Shown: positions 8,320 to 17,238 of the stretch, piece after piece | Position numbering within the stretch: position 1 is the first letter of the stretch | How the letters are laid out: every line of letters begins with the position of its first letter | DNA from: Grimontia marina | GTDB lineage: Bacteria > Pseudomonadota > Gammaproteobacteria > Enterobacterales > Vibrionaceae | Length of the DNA: 64,000 bases | Assembly (NCBI RefSeq): GCF_900060185.1 | Contig: NZ_FIZY01000018.1 | Location: 27,893 to 91,892 of the forward strand | Direction of reading: 5' to 3' | Made by a program: the position numbers and the translations under genes | The notes under the pieces: generated by a model | What the model was told of the DNA's origin: nothing | What the model saw: only the letters and a program-made list of their open reading frames with translations | Database searches by the model: none

Positions 8320-8572
8320 TGGTTCTATTTCCGTGGAATTTAACGAAGAAGTGGGCGCATTGATGGCCTCCCCTCGGGCGAGTTGACTGACGCAGTGCTC
8401 TTTGTTATCCCTTTTTGATGGAGGTGACTACACCTGCAAAGGGACGCCGCGATCACAACACCAGTCAATCTCGCTGAATCCTGCATCTTCAGGTCGTTTG
8501 GGTATATCCCTAAATCCTTTGAAAATCAGAGCTAAACTATAAGAAAAGTCTACACCGGAGTCAGCAGTACCT
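8320..8572 (+). other. Long sensor-regulator gap with an inverted copy of the sensor 3' end
   Basis: CitA/CitB-type gene pairs usually overlap or nearly abut; here 253 bases separate them. No convincing gene is present. Bases 8484-8507 are nearly the reverse complement of 8240-8263 inside the sensor's last codons, with two mismatches. Weaker similarity continues outward over about 40 bases. The transcript could therefore fold into a long-range hairpin between the two genes. Confidence 0.6.
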
Positions 8573-9280
8573 ATGACACAAAGCATCCGCGTCGTTATCG
8601 CAGAAGATGACGTTCAAATCGCAGAGATTCAAAAACGCTTTCTAGAGCGCATTGATGGTGTTGAGCTGGTGGGTATCGCCCATACCCTCGAAGACGCCGA
8701 AGATTTGGTGGATGTATTCAAACCGGAACTCTTGCTACTCGATAACCACTTCCCTAAAGGCACTGGCCTGGAGCTCCTGCGAAAACTTCGCGCTAACAAC
8801 AGTGAAACCGACGTGATTCTTATTACTGCCGCCAAAGAAGTGGATACCCTTCGCGAAGCACTGAGAAGCGGCGTATTTCATTACATACTTAAACCTCTGG
8901 TGTTTGAGCGCCTGCAAGATGCCATTCACCAATATGCGGCCCACTTAGAGAAGCTTCATGCGATGGAAGATTTAGTGCAAACGGATGTCGATACCCTTTT
9001 GCCACAACGTGCAGTGGCCAATACTGCCGCCCCTCAGGAAATCACCAATTCCAACCAGCGTCCTCCAAAAGGTATTGATGGCATCACGCTGGATAAAATC
9101 CGTACTGTGTTTTCTGATTCGGAAGAATCACTCAATGCAGAAGAAGTCGGCACCATGATTGGCGCGAGCCGCACCACGGCAAGACGCTACCTCGAATACA
9201 TGGTCAGCACCCAGGAATTAGAAGCACAGGTTAACTACGGCAGCGTAGGCCGACCTGAGCGTAGATACATTTCCGCATAA
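8573..9280 (+). CDS. CitB/DcuR-family response regulator
   Basis: A 235-residue regulator with an N-terminal receiver domain (acidic pair E11-D12, phospho-acceptor D57 in L-L-L-L-D-N-H, T/K near residues 84-107). After a linker follows a C-terminal helix-turn-helix (about 180-233) ending R-R-Y-I-S, typical of CitB/DcuR/DpiA regulators. It pairs with the sensor at 6658-8319 and probably activates the tctCBA operon when its carboxylate is present. The start at 8573 has CGGAG about 11 bases upstream. Confidence 0.88.
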   Translation: MTQSIRVVIAEDDVQIAEIQKRFLERIDGVELVGIAHTLEDAEDLVDVFKPELLLLDNHFPKGTGLELLRKLRANNSETDVILITAAKEVDTLREALRSGVFHYILKPLVFERLQDAIHQYAAHLEKLHAMEDLVQTDVDTLLPQRAVANTAAPQEITNSNQRPPKGIDGITLDKIRTVFSDSEESLNAEEVGTMIGASRTTARRYLEYMVSTQELEAQVNYGSVGRPERRYISA

Positions 9281-9462
9281 CCCTTTGCAGACTAAGAAAA
9301 CATTCGTGCGCCTGTGATCCCGGTTGAATAATTCAAATAAGTCATATTTAGTTATAGTGCGTTAAAAGCTTATTTATCGCATTCCATTCACGGATTGCTT
9401 AGTCTTGTCATTCGTGCTTTGGCAATGAATATACCCAACACTTCTCAACGGAGTCAGATACT

Positions 9463-10359
9463 ATGAGCCATGCTCCCCTTTCAGTGAAAACGTCACTACC
9501 TGAGAGCTTTCGACACCAAGATTTTCTGACTTTTCATAGAAGGGACAAAACCGAACTTGCGGAAAAAGTTGACGGCAGTGAGGTCATTAAAGGGATCACT
9601 TTACAAGGTGTACCCACCTTGCTTCATCTAACCCTCTCTGACAAAACGGCTAGCTTGAGTATTCAATTAGACAGCAAAGCATGTCCAATGACAGAAGAAG
9701 AACTTCAGCACGTTCTGAAGCACATGCTCGGACTGCGCCAAACCACGGATGAATTTGAATCTGAGTATCGCGCTCACCCTGAACTATCTCGTCTGTTAAA
9801 CCATTCTGCAGGGCTGAGAATTCCACAAACTGTCACGCCTTTTGAAGCCATTACCTGGGCGATTACGGGGCAGCTTATCAGCGTAGAAGCTGCCGTTTCT
9901 ATTCGACGCAGATTAATAGAAGCCACGGGCATACAGCACAGCAGTGGCATGTGGTGTTTGCCCGACGAGACGATTCTGGCACGAACAGAGATTGAAACAT
10001 ACCGAAGCTGCGGATACTCAAACAGTAAAGCCACAACGATTCAACGTATCGCTCAAGCCTTGGTAGACGGCAGCCTGTCTCTGTCGTTAGATGCAGACCC
10101 CGAAGAGATAGGCAAACAGCTTCTTGCTGTCAAAGGTGTGGGGCCTTGGACGGTCAGCTATACCCTGTTGCGTGGATTCGGCTGGTTGGATGGTTCACTT
10201 CATGGCGATGTCGCCGTCCGCAGAAGCCTTCAACAGTTATTAGGGTTGGAAGAAAAGCCAACGGAGAAAGAAACCCAACAATGGCTTGCGTCTTTTTCTC
10301 CTTATCGCGCCTTGGTCGCTGCACATTTATGGGCGATGGATTCGGACAAGAGCTACTAA
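9463..10359 (+). CDS. DNA-3-methyladenine glycosylase II (AlkA-type, HhH-GPD)
   Basis: A 298-residue base-excision repair enzyme that removes alkylated purines. A small N-terminal domain is followed by the HhH-GPD helical domain: G-Q-L-I-S-V-E-A-A near 136, the helix-hairpin-helix V-K-G-V-G-P-W-T-V-S-Y at about 223-233, and the catalytic Asp (D249 in H-G-D-V-A-V). No C-terminal Fe-S cluster motif is present, in line with AlkA rather than Nth/MutY. The gene stands alone. The start at 9463 follows a CGGAG site at a slightly long spacing. Confidence 0.85.
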   Translation: MSHAPLSVKTSLPESFRHQDFLTFHRRDKTELAEKVDGSEVIKGITLQGVPTLLHLTLSDKTASLSIQLDSKACPMTEEELQHVLKHMLGLRQTTDEFESEYRAHPELSRLLNHSAGLRIPQTVTPFEAITWAITGQLISVEAAVSIRRRLIEATGIQHSSGMWCLPDETILARTEIETYRSCGYSNSKATTIQRIAQALVDGSLSLSLDADPEEIGKQLLAVKGVGPWTVSYTLLRGFGWLDGSLHGDVAVRRSLQQLLGLEEKPTEKETQQWLASFSPYRALVAAHLWAMDSDKSY

Positions 10360-10469
10360 CCCGCTCACTTCTCTAGCAATTTGATGCATTAGCAGGCACT
10401 TGAACATCTTAACGTGCCACAGTTGCGGAACCCACATGATCATTACGGTATGCTTCCCGCCCTTGTACC

Positions 10470-11507
10470 GTGATCAATGACACATTTATGCATTACAAAA
10501 ACATGTTGGGTTATCGTTACCCTAAAGGGCCGTTTGCCATGATCAGCGTGTACACCTTCACCGGTGCCGCTGTTGTTACCTCTACGGTCTTTTCGCTGCT
10601 GCTATTCCTTTCCATTGATGACAACACCATGATGAAGGTGTTGTTTGGTACTCTGGCGATCATTTTCGAAGCGGGAAAATTCTACGCTTGGTACGAATTT
10701 GGAGAACGTCGCGCACACAAAAACTACACAGGTGCAATCACAGCGTTGGTTTTCTATTTAGTGCTGGCTGCCATTTCGATTGGCGGGAGTATTGGCGGCA
10801 TCAACAGTGCAACCAACAAGGCGCAGGGTGTTATCTCCATTCAGGAAGCTAAAGTCGCGGCCTACGACAGACAAATCGCGGCCATCGAAAAACAAATTGA
10901 GCTCAATAACCTCGCCGCTGAAAAGTACATTGAAATGGAACGCATCGCGACAGGCGTTACCCGTATTCAGCAGCAAAACAACAAGCTTCGTGAAGAGCAA
11001 ATCAAGTTGGCAACTGAACGCGATTCGTTGCCGCCTGTAACGCAAAGCTCTGCGATTGGTTTGATTGACAGCCTAGCCGATGCGTTCAGCGTTTCTCAGC
11101 AAGCTGCGCAATTCGGTCTTGTCGTATTCCTTTCTATTTTGCTCGACCTGTTTGCGGCTTTCTTTGTCGGTGTGATTGGTGAAGAGTTGCGTTTCCGACG
11201 CTTCTATCAACACCACACTGAAATTGATATCACGCCGGAAGACGTTAGCAAGCCGATTGGCTATCTGGAACATAAACCCGCTTTAAATGAGCCTGTCACC
11301 GCGGGTGCTGCTTCCGCAGAAGAAGCACTGTCACTTGAAGATAAAGTGAAAAAAGCGGTGCAAGCCGGCGTGATCACTTGCTCTAAGAAAGCCGTTGGTA
11401 AACATTTCCTGCTTTCAACGGATGATGTGGACGCTTTGTTTGAGCAAATGATGCTTGGTGGCCTCATTGCCAAGAAAGCCAATAATCATTATTACTTGGT
11501 GGCTTAA
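10470..11507 (+). CDS. Membrane protein with coiled coil and C-terminal winged-helix-like domain
   Basis: A 345-residue protein if it starts at the GTG at 10470; an ATG at 10488 is also possible. Neither has a clear ribosome site. Three membrane segments lie at about 27-47, 56-72 and 87-108. A long charged helix (about 118-190, E-A-K-V-A-A-Y-D-R-Q-I-A-A-I-E-K) predicts a coiled coil. A fourth segment is at about 210-232. The cytoplasmic tail carries a Pro/Ala-rich linker and a segment at about 285-345 that looks like a small winged helix (I-T-C-S-K-K-A-V-G-K-H-F). I do not recognise the family. The layout suggests a membrane-anchored scaffold or DNA-binding protein. Confidence 0.7.
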   Translation: MINDTFMHYKNMLGYRYPKGPFAMISVYTFTGAAVVTSTVFSLLLFLSIDDNTMMKVLFGTLAIIFEAGKFYAWYEFGERRAHKNYTGAITALVFYLVLAAISIGGSIGGINSATNKAQGVISIQEAKVAAYDRQIAAIEKQIELNNLAAEKYIEMERIATGVTRIQQQNNKLREEQIKLATERDSLPPVTQSSAIGLIDSLADAFSVSQQAAQFGLVVFLSILLDLFAAFFVGVIGEELRFRRFYQHHTEIDITPEDVSKPIGYLEHKPALNEPVTAGAASAEEALSLEDKVKKAVQAGVITCSKKAVGKHFLLSTDDVDALFEQMMLGGLIAKKANNHYYLVA

Positions 11508-11522
11508 ACCGCAATCAATGAA

Positions 11523-11547
11523 AAAGAGCGCGTAAAGCGCTCTTTTC
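11523..11547. terminator. Bidirectional terminator
   Basis: A perfect 9-bp stem (11523-11531 with 11537-11545) with A and T runs on either side. It lies between two convergent genes and can serve both. Confidence 0.85.
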
Positions 11548-11567
11548 TTTATTCGATTAATTGGAGT

Positions 11568-12815
11568 CTAAAGCCTGTCAATGGGTTCCGCACTCACTTC
11601 TGTCACACTGCTATCTCCCTTTGGCTTGATGGTATCAATCACCATCTTGAGGTCGTCAATCAGCCCTTCGTTTTTGCTGTTTTGCTCTTCCAGTGTCGTC
11701 ACTTGTGCTGTTAGCGATGCTTTTTCCTGCTGCGACATCGACAAATCTGACTGCACTTTATCCAGTTCACTCATCAGCTTCGCGAGTTGAGGATCGACGT
11801 CGGGCTTCGACGTGAGAGCGGTATTTAACATCTGAGCCTTTTCTTCCAGCACCAGGGCTTGTTGCTGCATAGGTTGATTGCGAAGATCTAACCCTTCCAG
11901 CGCTTGCGCAATGGCATGCAATCGGTTTTCCAGTTCAAGGATCAGTGGTTCAAACTTGCCATTATCAACATTTCTAAACCGCTTTACCTCTTGACCGATA
12001 TGCTTCACGTGGTCAATTTCAAATTGAACGGCAGCCACAGCGGCATTGATGGCATCTATGTCGCGAGGATTCGCATTGACGCTGGCGACCGCTTGTTCGA
12101 GCGAAGCTTCTGACTTTGTAAAACTGATAGGCGCTACCGACTTAAACCCTTCACGGCGAAGCAAGGTGATCTGATTTTTCAGTGGCTCAACGTGGGTTTT
12201 GAGAACAACGGCAATTTCTAATTTCTTTGCATTTTCAAGGAACACGACTTGCTTGACCTGCGCATCATCAATGTCGTTATCCGCAACATAAGCGAATAAC
12301 TTCCTGTAATCAGAAGCCAAGCGGTTATAGCGTGATGCATACAACTCGTCTGCGCCTATCTCTCCGAGATAAGCCATCTCAGCGATCGATTCAGCCAGCA
12401 ATGAATCTGCAGTCGTTTTGAGTGTTTGCAATTGGTCAAAGAGCCCATCAACTTTTGACAGGCGTTTGTCGAAGATTTCAGCATATGTCCCATCAGAGAA
12501 GAGAGAATAGTCTTCTGTTGCTTTTGCTGGGTTTGATGCGAAGTCTTCGTAAACATCCACTGCGTCATCCCATGCATCGAACAGATCATCGACCAAGTCA
12601 TCGTCGTAAAGCCTCAGTGACTTGCTTTCCTCCATCTTAGCCAGCCAACTCTCGTAGTCTGCTTTTGATGCTTTGTAGATCTTTAATGTGTTCTGGCTTT
12701 CCTGGGTGGGTGTATTGGTTTCAGCTGTAACCTGTCTTGGTTCACTGGTTGATTGACAGGCATTGAGTAAAGATGCAAAGGCGACGGCACAAAAGACCGC
12801 ATTGAACTTGTTCAT
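11568..12815 (-). CDS. Coiled-coil lipoprotein of unknown function
   Basis: A 415-residue protein. A lipoprotein signal with lipobox L-N-A-C puts the acylated Cys at about residue 20. The following S-T residues rather than Asp at +2 suggest outer-membrane sorting. The rest is almost wholly helical, Gln/Lys/Glu/Leu-rich with heptad spacing. The strongest coiled coil is at the C-terminus (about 335-400, L-A-K-L-M-S-E-L-D-K-V-Q-S-D-L). No enzyme motif is visible. The start follows an AGGGGATT site. It resembles periplasmic spacer or adhesion lipoproteins only in general architecture. Confidence 0.8.
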   Translation of the reverse strand: MNKFNAVFCAVAFASLLNACQSTSEPRQVTAETNTPTQESQNTLKIYKASKADYESWLAKMEESKSLRLYDDDLVDDLFDAWDDAVDVYEDFASNPAKATEDYSLFSDGTYAEIFDKRLSKVDGLFDQLQTLKTTADSLLAESIAEMAYLGEIGADELYASRYNRLASDYRKLFAYVADNDIDDAQVKQVVFLENAKKLEIAVVLKTHVEPLKNQITLLRREGFKSVAPISFTKSEASLEQAVASVNANPRDIDAINAAVAAVQFEIDHVKHIGQEVKRFRNVDNGKFEPLILELENRLHAIAQALEGLDLRNQPMQQQALVLEEKAQMLNTALTSKPDVDPQLAKLMSELDKVQSDLSMSQQEKASLTAQVTTLEEQNSKNEGLIDDLKMVIDTIKPKGDSSVTEVSAEPIDRL

Positions 12816-13378
12816 CGGCTAATCCCCTAGGTCACTGAATCTGATCTGACTATCAACCAGATCATCATTGTTTATTTTTCTTATAATTAGATGCTACTTT
12901 CTAGAACGGGTGAGTTGTTCACCTCAGTTAAATCTAGACCAGAGACTGTTACCAAGCGCCGCCAGTAGTGTGATAGTTATCACGTCAGATTTTGTAAGTG
13001 TTACACGACGAGATCCCGTATTTGGGATTATGCTATCAATGAGTAAAAAGAAGCCTACTACGCACAGTTTTTAAGGTGGCGTTAATATTCACACTGGTGG
13101 ACGCGTGAAAGACATTGTGAGTGAAAGTAAATGATGAACGTGACCGGCAACATCAATAAATAATACTCACGATGATGAACCGCTTAAAGCCATCGATTTT
13201 GCTAGCTTGTATATCTTTACCAACCAAACACCCGTTCGATATATTGCACAGATCACAATCCTATTATCTTGTTGCTTTGGCGAATCCTCTTCTTCTAAGG
13301 AGCCCTTGCACCACACTTTCACGGCAGTTAGGCTAGAATCTGCTGACAAATCACTCGGTTTATTGAATGGAAACCAAT
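12816..13378. other. Divergent intergenic region, no gene found
   Basis: This 563-base region separates the lipoprotein gene from gabD. It contains a CRP-like site (12969-12984) and, just after it, a small palindrome of the form TGTAA-N3-TTACA. The short open frames inside have no ribosome sites or protein-like composition. The gabD-proximal 200 bases show nothing I can name. Confidence 0.55.
12969..12984. promoter_or_regulatory. CRP-like binding site
   Basis: TGTGA-N6-TCACG matches nine of the ten core positions of the consensus TGTGA-N6-TCACA. It lies about 155 bases upstream of the lipoprotein start and about 395 bases from gabD. The motif match is direct; occupancy is inferred. Confidence 0.5.
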
Positions 13379-14806
13379 ATGGAACAGATTAAGAACCGCT
13401 CACTACTCTCCGCCATGTGCGAAAACTCGAACAATGCAATTGCCGTTGATAACCCTGCCACTGGCGATATTCTGGGTTTTGTTCCCAATCACAGCAAACA
13501 AGAAATCGAGAGTGCTGTCAGCAAAGCGGTTGAGGCGCAAAAAGCCTGGGCAAAGCAAACAGCAAAACAACGAAGTGAAATTCTTCTCCGTTGGTTCAAC
13601 CTACTGATGGAAAATCAGGAAGATTTAGCCCGCATCATGACTCTGGAACAAGGTAAACCACTTGCTGAATCTCGCGGTGAAGTTGCCTATGGCGCTTCGT
13701 TCATCCAGTGGTTTGCAGAAGAAGGCAAACGCACTTACGGCGAAACCATTCCTACCCCATTGGCAGATCGCAGGATCATGACAATACGCCAACCTGTGGG
13801 TGTCGCTGCTGCTATTACACCTTGGAACTTCCCTATTGCGATGATCACCCGCAAAGCTGCGCCGGCATTAGCGGCTGGATGCAGTTTCGTGGCCAAACCT
13901 GCTGCTCAGACACCAATCAGCGCATACGCGGTTGCGGAACTCGCCTACCAAGCAGGCTTACCCCGTGATTTGTTAGCGATTATCTCGACAACGGATGCAG
14001 TGATGGCGGGCGAACATTTCTGTAGCAGTGATCAAATCCAGAAGATCTCCTTTACCGGCTCTACCAATGTGGGCCGCATCCTGATGAAACAGAGCGCTGA
14101 GAGTGTGAAACGCGTTTCAATGGAGCTGGGCGGCAATGCACCATTTATCGTCTTTGATGACGCGGATATCGATGCCGCCGTGAAGGGTGCGATTGCCTCG
14201 AAGTTCCGCAATGCAGGCCAAACCTGTGTCTGTGCCAACCGTTTCTATGTGCAGGACTCTGCTTACGATGAATTTGTCGATAAATTCTGCAAAGCCGTCT
14301 CTGAGTTGAAAATAGGCAATGGACTTGAAGACGGCATCTCTATTGGGCCATTGATTGACGATAACGCGAAAGATAAAGTCCAACGCCTGATTGCTGGTGC
14401 AACTGAACAGGGGGCCAAAGTGGCCGTTGGAGGAAAAGATCATGGTGGTCGATTCTTTGCACCGACAGTTCTCACTGATGTTAGTCACGACATGGCTATT
14501 ATTCAGGAAGAAATATTCGGCCCAATTGCACCTGTCATCCGTTTCAGTAATGACGAATCACTGGTTCAAATGGCTAACGACACCATTTATGGCCTTGCCA
14601 GCTACTTCTACAGTAAAGATATCAACCGTATTTTCGCCATTGCCGAAGCACTGAACTACGGTATGGTAGGTGTTAACGAAGGTGTTATCTCTACCGAAGT
14701 CGCTCCATTTGGTGGCGTTAAGCAGTCCGGTATTGGCCGCGAAGGCGCGAAACAAGGTATCGATGAATATCTTAATACCAAATATATCTGCTTGGGTGGT
14801 ATGTAA
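13379..14806 (+). CDS. gabD: NAD(P)-dependent succinate-semialdehyde dehydrogenase
   Basis: A 475-residue aldehyde dehydrogenase of full length. Numbering from M-E-Q at 13379, the active site has N150 (P-W-N-F-P), E249 (M-E-L-G-G-N) and C283 in F-R-N-A-G-Q-T-C-V-C-A-N-R. The double-Cys motif is typical of GabD, where the pair can form a redox switch. It oxidises succinate semialdehyde to succinate in the GABA shunt. No gabT lies next to it. The start is uncertain: an in-frame ATG at 13367 would add four residues, and neither has a strong ribosome site. Confidence 0.87.
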   Translation: MEQIKNRSLLSAMCENSNNAIAVDNPATGDILGFVPNHSKQEIESAVSKAVEAQKAWAKQTAKQRSEILLRWFNLLMENQEDLARIMTLEQGKPLAESRGEVAYGASFIQWFAEEGKRTYGETIPTPLADRRIMTIRQPVGVAAAITPWNFPIAMITRKAAPALAAGCSFVAKPAAQTPISAYAVAELAYQAGLPRDLLAIISTTDAVMAGEHFCSSDQIQKISFTGSTNVGRILMKQSAESVKRVSMELGGNAPFIVFDDADIDAAVKGAIASKFRNAGQTCVCANRFYVQDSAYDEFVDKFCKAVSELKIGNGLEDGISIGPLIDDNAKDKVQRLIAGATEQGAKVAVGGKDHGGRFFAPTVLTDVSHDMAIIQEEIFGPIAPVIRFSNDESLVQMANDTIYGLASYFYSKDINRIFAIAEALNYGMVGVNEGVISTEVAPFGGVKQSGIGREGAKQGIDEYLNTKYICLGGM

Positions 14807-14833
14807 GCTGGTCAGAATGAACGTTTAACTGGT

Positions 14834-14860
14834 AAAAGCAGGAGTCCTCTCCTGCTTTTT
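14834..14860 (+). terminator. Rho-independent terminator of gabD
   Basis: A perfect 11-bp stem (14834-14844 with 14849-14859) with loop TCCT, followed by T residues. Confidence 0.9.
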
Positions 14861-14951
14861 CATTTCCAAACCATAAAAAATACCTACCAAATTCGCTTTG
14901 CAACAAGAAATCCCTTTCATTCACTTTTACGTTCATAAAATTCACTAATCT

Positions 14952-14980
14952 TTGACGAAATTCTGCTCTATAAGTATATG
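14952..14980 (+). promoter_or_regulatory. Sigma-70-like promoter
   Basis: TTGACG (14952-14957) is followed, after exactly 17 bases, by TATATG (14975-14980). It lies about 140 bases ahead of the single-span membrane protein gene. Confidence 0.5.
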
Positions 14981-15118
14981 ATTGTTTTAAAACTGCATAA
15001 AAATTCTGCAATCAAACCTCCCAAAGACAGGTCTTTTCCTTTAATGTGAAGCGCAACAGCGTTTTTTCGTGCCACAGTGCGAAACTACGCCCAATTCAAA
15101 AAGAACAAAGGTAAAAAG

Positions 15119-15607
15119 ATGTCTGACGTACCTTCAGCTGCAGTAGAAGTCGCAGCTAATGCACAAACCGTTGCTGAATCTTCCGGTTCTGTTTGGCCAT
15201 ACGTGGTTGGCGGTATCGCTCTTGTCGTCGCAGCGGGATTTTGGGGCTACAAACTGGTAAGCCGTCCTACTTTCATTATCAAGCAGATCCGCCGCCGTAA
15301 TCTGAAGGCAATGAAGAAAGAAGGAATCGAGAGCTCAGAAGCAACCAACGATTTAGATAGACTGCTAACTGCCATTGAAGAGCATGCAGTAGCAAACAAA
15401 ATGTCCGGCACTGACATGATTAAACTTCTGGCTCCGCTAAACGACCAGAACCGTATGAAGTCAGCAAAAGATATGTACCTCACCATGCAACACATTGCTC
15501 GTGAAGTGGGCAATACCAAACTGGCGGGTGAATTCAAAGGTAAATCTACTGGCGTGAAATCTGGCTCCAAATTGATGGCGGGTCTGTTCAAGCGAGCAGG
15601 CATCTAA
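15119..15607 (+). CDS. Small single-span membrane protein, function unknown
   Basis: A 162-residue protein. The start at 15119 (M-S-D-V-P-S) is taken because AAAGG lies seven bases upstream. An in-frame start at 15077 has no such site. A short Ala-rich N-terminus leads into one membrane segment (about 26-47, W-P-Y-V-V-G-G-I-A-L-V-V-A-A-G-F). A basic stretch (K-Q-I-R-R-R-N-L-K) follows, then a mostly helical soluble domain. By the positive-inside rule the C-terminal domain is cytoplasmic. No known motif is recognised. It is monocistronic, between a promoter and a strong terminator. Confidence 0.75.
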   Translation: MSDVPSAAVEVAANAQTVAESSGSVWPYVVGGIALVVAAGFWGYKLVSRPTFIIKQIRRRNLKAMKKEGIESSEATNDLDRLLTAIEEHAVANKMSGTDMIKLLAPLNDQNRMKSAKDMYLTMQHIAREVGNTKLAGEFKGKSTGVKSGSKLMAGLFKRAGI

Positions 15608-15626
15608 GCCTCGCTTCAACACCGCG

Positions 15627-15650
15627 AAAGGCACCTCAAGGTGCCTTTTT
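15627..15650. terminator. Bidirectional terminator
   Basis: A perfect 9-bp stem (15627-15635 with 15640-15648) followed by T residues, between convergent genes. Confidence 0.85.
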
Positions 15651-15662
15651 CATTTCTTCTTG

Positions 15663-15914
15663 TCATTTCATTGCTGCTTTACCACTAATGATCTTGTAGG
15701 CGGGCGTTCCCCTTACCAAGGCTTCTCTTGCAAACACATTTCCACAAGAAGGACATTCACATGGCGTTTCGGTGTAATCAACGACAATACGCTCTTTGAA
15801 ACACTTCACCAAAGACCCTTTACCGCCTTTCTTGTATTTGAATAATATCGTTTTGCATTTAGCACAGATGATATCGGCAGAACGTTCAGGCAATTTCTTT
15901 TTGGGTTTCGCCAC
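15663..15914 (-). CDS. Small zinc-ribbon protein
   Basis: An 83-residue basic protein. C-A-K-C near residue 18 and C-P-S-C-G near residue 55 form a two-knuckle zinc ribbon, with a further Cys just before the second knuckle. Between them is a Lys/Gly-rich stretch (K-Y-K-K-G-G-K-G) that could contact nucleic acid. No other domain is present. It may be a nucleic-acid-associated or regulatory protein, but no named family was recognised. Confidence 0.7.
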   Translation of the reverse strand: MAKPKKKLPERSADIICAKCKTILFKYKKGGKGSLVKCFKERIVVDYTETPCECPSCGNVFAREALVRGTPAYKIISGKAAMK

Positions 15915-16134
15915 AATACCTCCATTGATTAGTCCGCTGATGTTATCTCAAAGAAAGCATCAGACCAAAGTCTTAGGACAAGAAAAAACTGAGAGAAAGC
16001 TTATGTTTATCGGAGCTAATTAACATTACATTTACAATCTCAACTATCCTTTGCGAGATATCTGCAGCAGGAAGATCACTCGTCCTCCCTGCTAAATTCC
16101 ATGGCTACGGATACCTCTAACATTGGAGTGTTGT

Positions 16135-17148
16135 ATGAAAATCAAATACTTGGTGAAGACACTTTCACTCGCATCAGCAATTATCACCGCTGGAATGGGA
16201 AGCGCTAGCGCTCAAGACCGCGACTATATCCTCGCAACCGCATCGACTGGTGGTACCTACTACCCAGTTGGTGTTGCGCTGGCAACGCTGAGCAAAGTGA
16301 AGCTGGAACCCAAGCATAAATTCTCCCTTTCCGCGATCAGTTCTGCAGGATCCGGTGAGAACGTGAAGTTACTGCGTGAGAACGAAGCTCAGTTTGCTAT
16401 TTTGCAAGGTCTTTACGGAGCTTGGGCATGGAACGGCGAAGGCAAGGTGAAGCAGGCAGGTCCTCAGAAAGAGCTACGCTCTGTGTCCATGCTTTGGCAA
16501 AACGTTGAGCACTTTATCGTACTGAGTGACGTCGCGAAAACAGGCACCATGGAGGATATGAACGCGATGGACGGTAAGAAGTTCTCGATCGGTAAGAAGA
16601 ATTCCGGCACTGAAGGCTCTGGCCTTCAAATTTTGTCGGGACTGGATATCAACACCGACAAATTTAACATGGCCCATCTTGGTTATGGTGCCAGTGCTGA
16701 TGCGCTGCAAAATGGTAACATCGACGGTATGAACACCCCAGCAGGTGTGCCAGTCAGCGCCGTTACCCGTGCATATGCGGCCATGGGCGATAAAATCAAG
16801 ATCCTGAACTTTACCGATGAGCAAGTGAAAGAAGCCAACGGCAGCTACAACTTGTGGACCCGCTTTGTGATTGAGCCAAACACTTACCCGGGACAAACCG
16901 AAGCGGTTGAAACTATCGCGCAGCCAAACTTTCTGGCAGTACGCAGTGATATCAGTGACGAAGATGTATACCTGCTCACCAAAACCATCTATGAGAATCT
17001 GGCATTCCTGAACGGCATCCACAAAGCAACTAAAGCGATGTCACTTCAGAAAGCAATTGATGGCCTGCCAGTGCCACTGCATCCTGGTGCGGCGCGCTAC
17101 TTCAAAGAGCAAGGCCTAGCGATTCCTGATCACCTTGTCAGTCAATAA
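16135..17148 (+). CDS. TAXI-family TRAP transporter binding protein
   Basis: A 337-residue periplasmic protein. The start at 16135 is set by a GGAG six to eight bases upstream. A signal peptide (cleavage after G-S-A-S-A) precedes the TAXI hallmark T-A-S-T-G-G-T-Y-Y-P-V-G-V-A. A-G-S-G-E-N-V and the later G-S-G and N-T-P-A-G-V-P motifs follow. TAXI proteins feed organic acids or amino acids such as glutamate to fused DctQM permeases. The permease gene follows, separated by a strong terminator hairpin. Substrate unknown. Confidence 0.88.
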   Translation: MKIKYLVKTLSLASAIITAGMGSASAQDRDYILATASTGGTYYPVGVALATLSKVKLEPKHKFSLSAISSAGSGENVKLLRENEAQFAILQGLYGAWAWNGEGKVKQAGPQKELRSVSMLWQNVEHFIVLSDVAKTGTMEDMNAMDGKKFSIGKKNSGTEGSGLQILSGLDINTDKFNMAHLGYGASADALQNGNIDGMNTPAGVPVSAVTRAYAAMGDKIKILNFTDEQVKEANGSYNLWTRFVIEPNTYPGQTEAVETIAQPNFLAVRSDISDEDVYLLTKTIYENLAFLNGIHKATKAMSLQKAIDGLPVPLHPGAARYFKEQGLAIPDHLVSQ

Positions 17149-17162
17149 ATCCTAAGTAAAAA

Positions 17163-17192
17163 GGCGCTGACCGGTCAGCGCCTCCTTTTATT
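17163..17192 (+). terminator. Terminator between TRAP binding protein and permease
   Basis: A perfect 20-base palindrome (17163-17182) followed by TCCTTTTATTTT. It lies 15 bases after the binding-protein stop, within a unit that must be co-regulated. It probably acts as an attenuator giving more binding protein than permease. Confidence 0.8.
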
Positions 17193-17238
17193 TTCAGCCC
17201 AACAGGACGTCGTGCCTTCTCCGCACGCTAGAGGGAAT

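Larger units (their letters stand above)
14807..15118 (+). other. gabD terminator and promoter of the next gene
   Basis: This 312-base gap has a strong terminator (14834-14860), then AT-rich DNA with a sigma-70-like promoter (14952-14980). About 140 bases of leader follow before the next start. No gene is seen. Confidence 0.6.

Noticed and set aside
8436..8495. Short open frame starting ATGGAGGTG in the sensor-regulator gap
   Set aside because: Only 19 codons with no upstream ribosome site.
12868..13074. A 68-codon open frame in the lipoprotein-gabD gap
   Set aside because: No ribosome site and no protein-like pattern; more likely chance.
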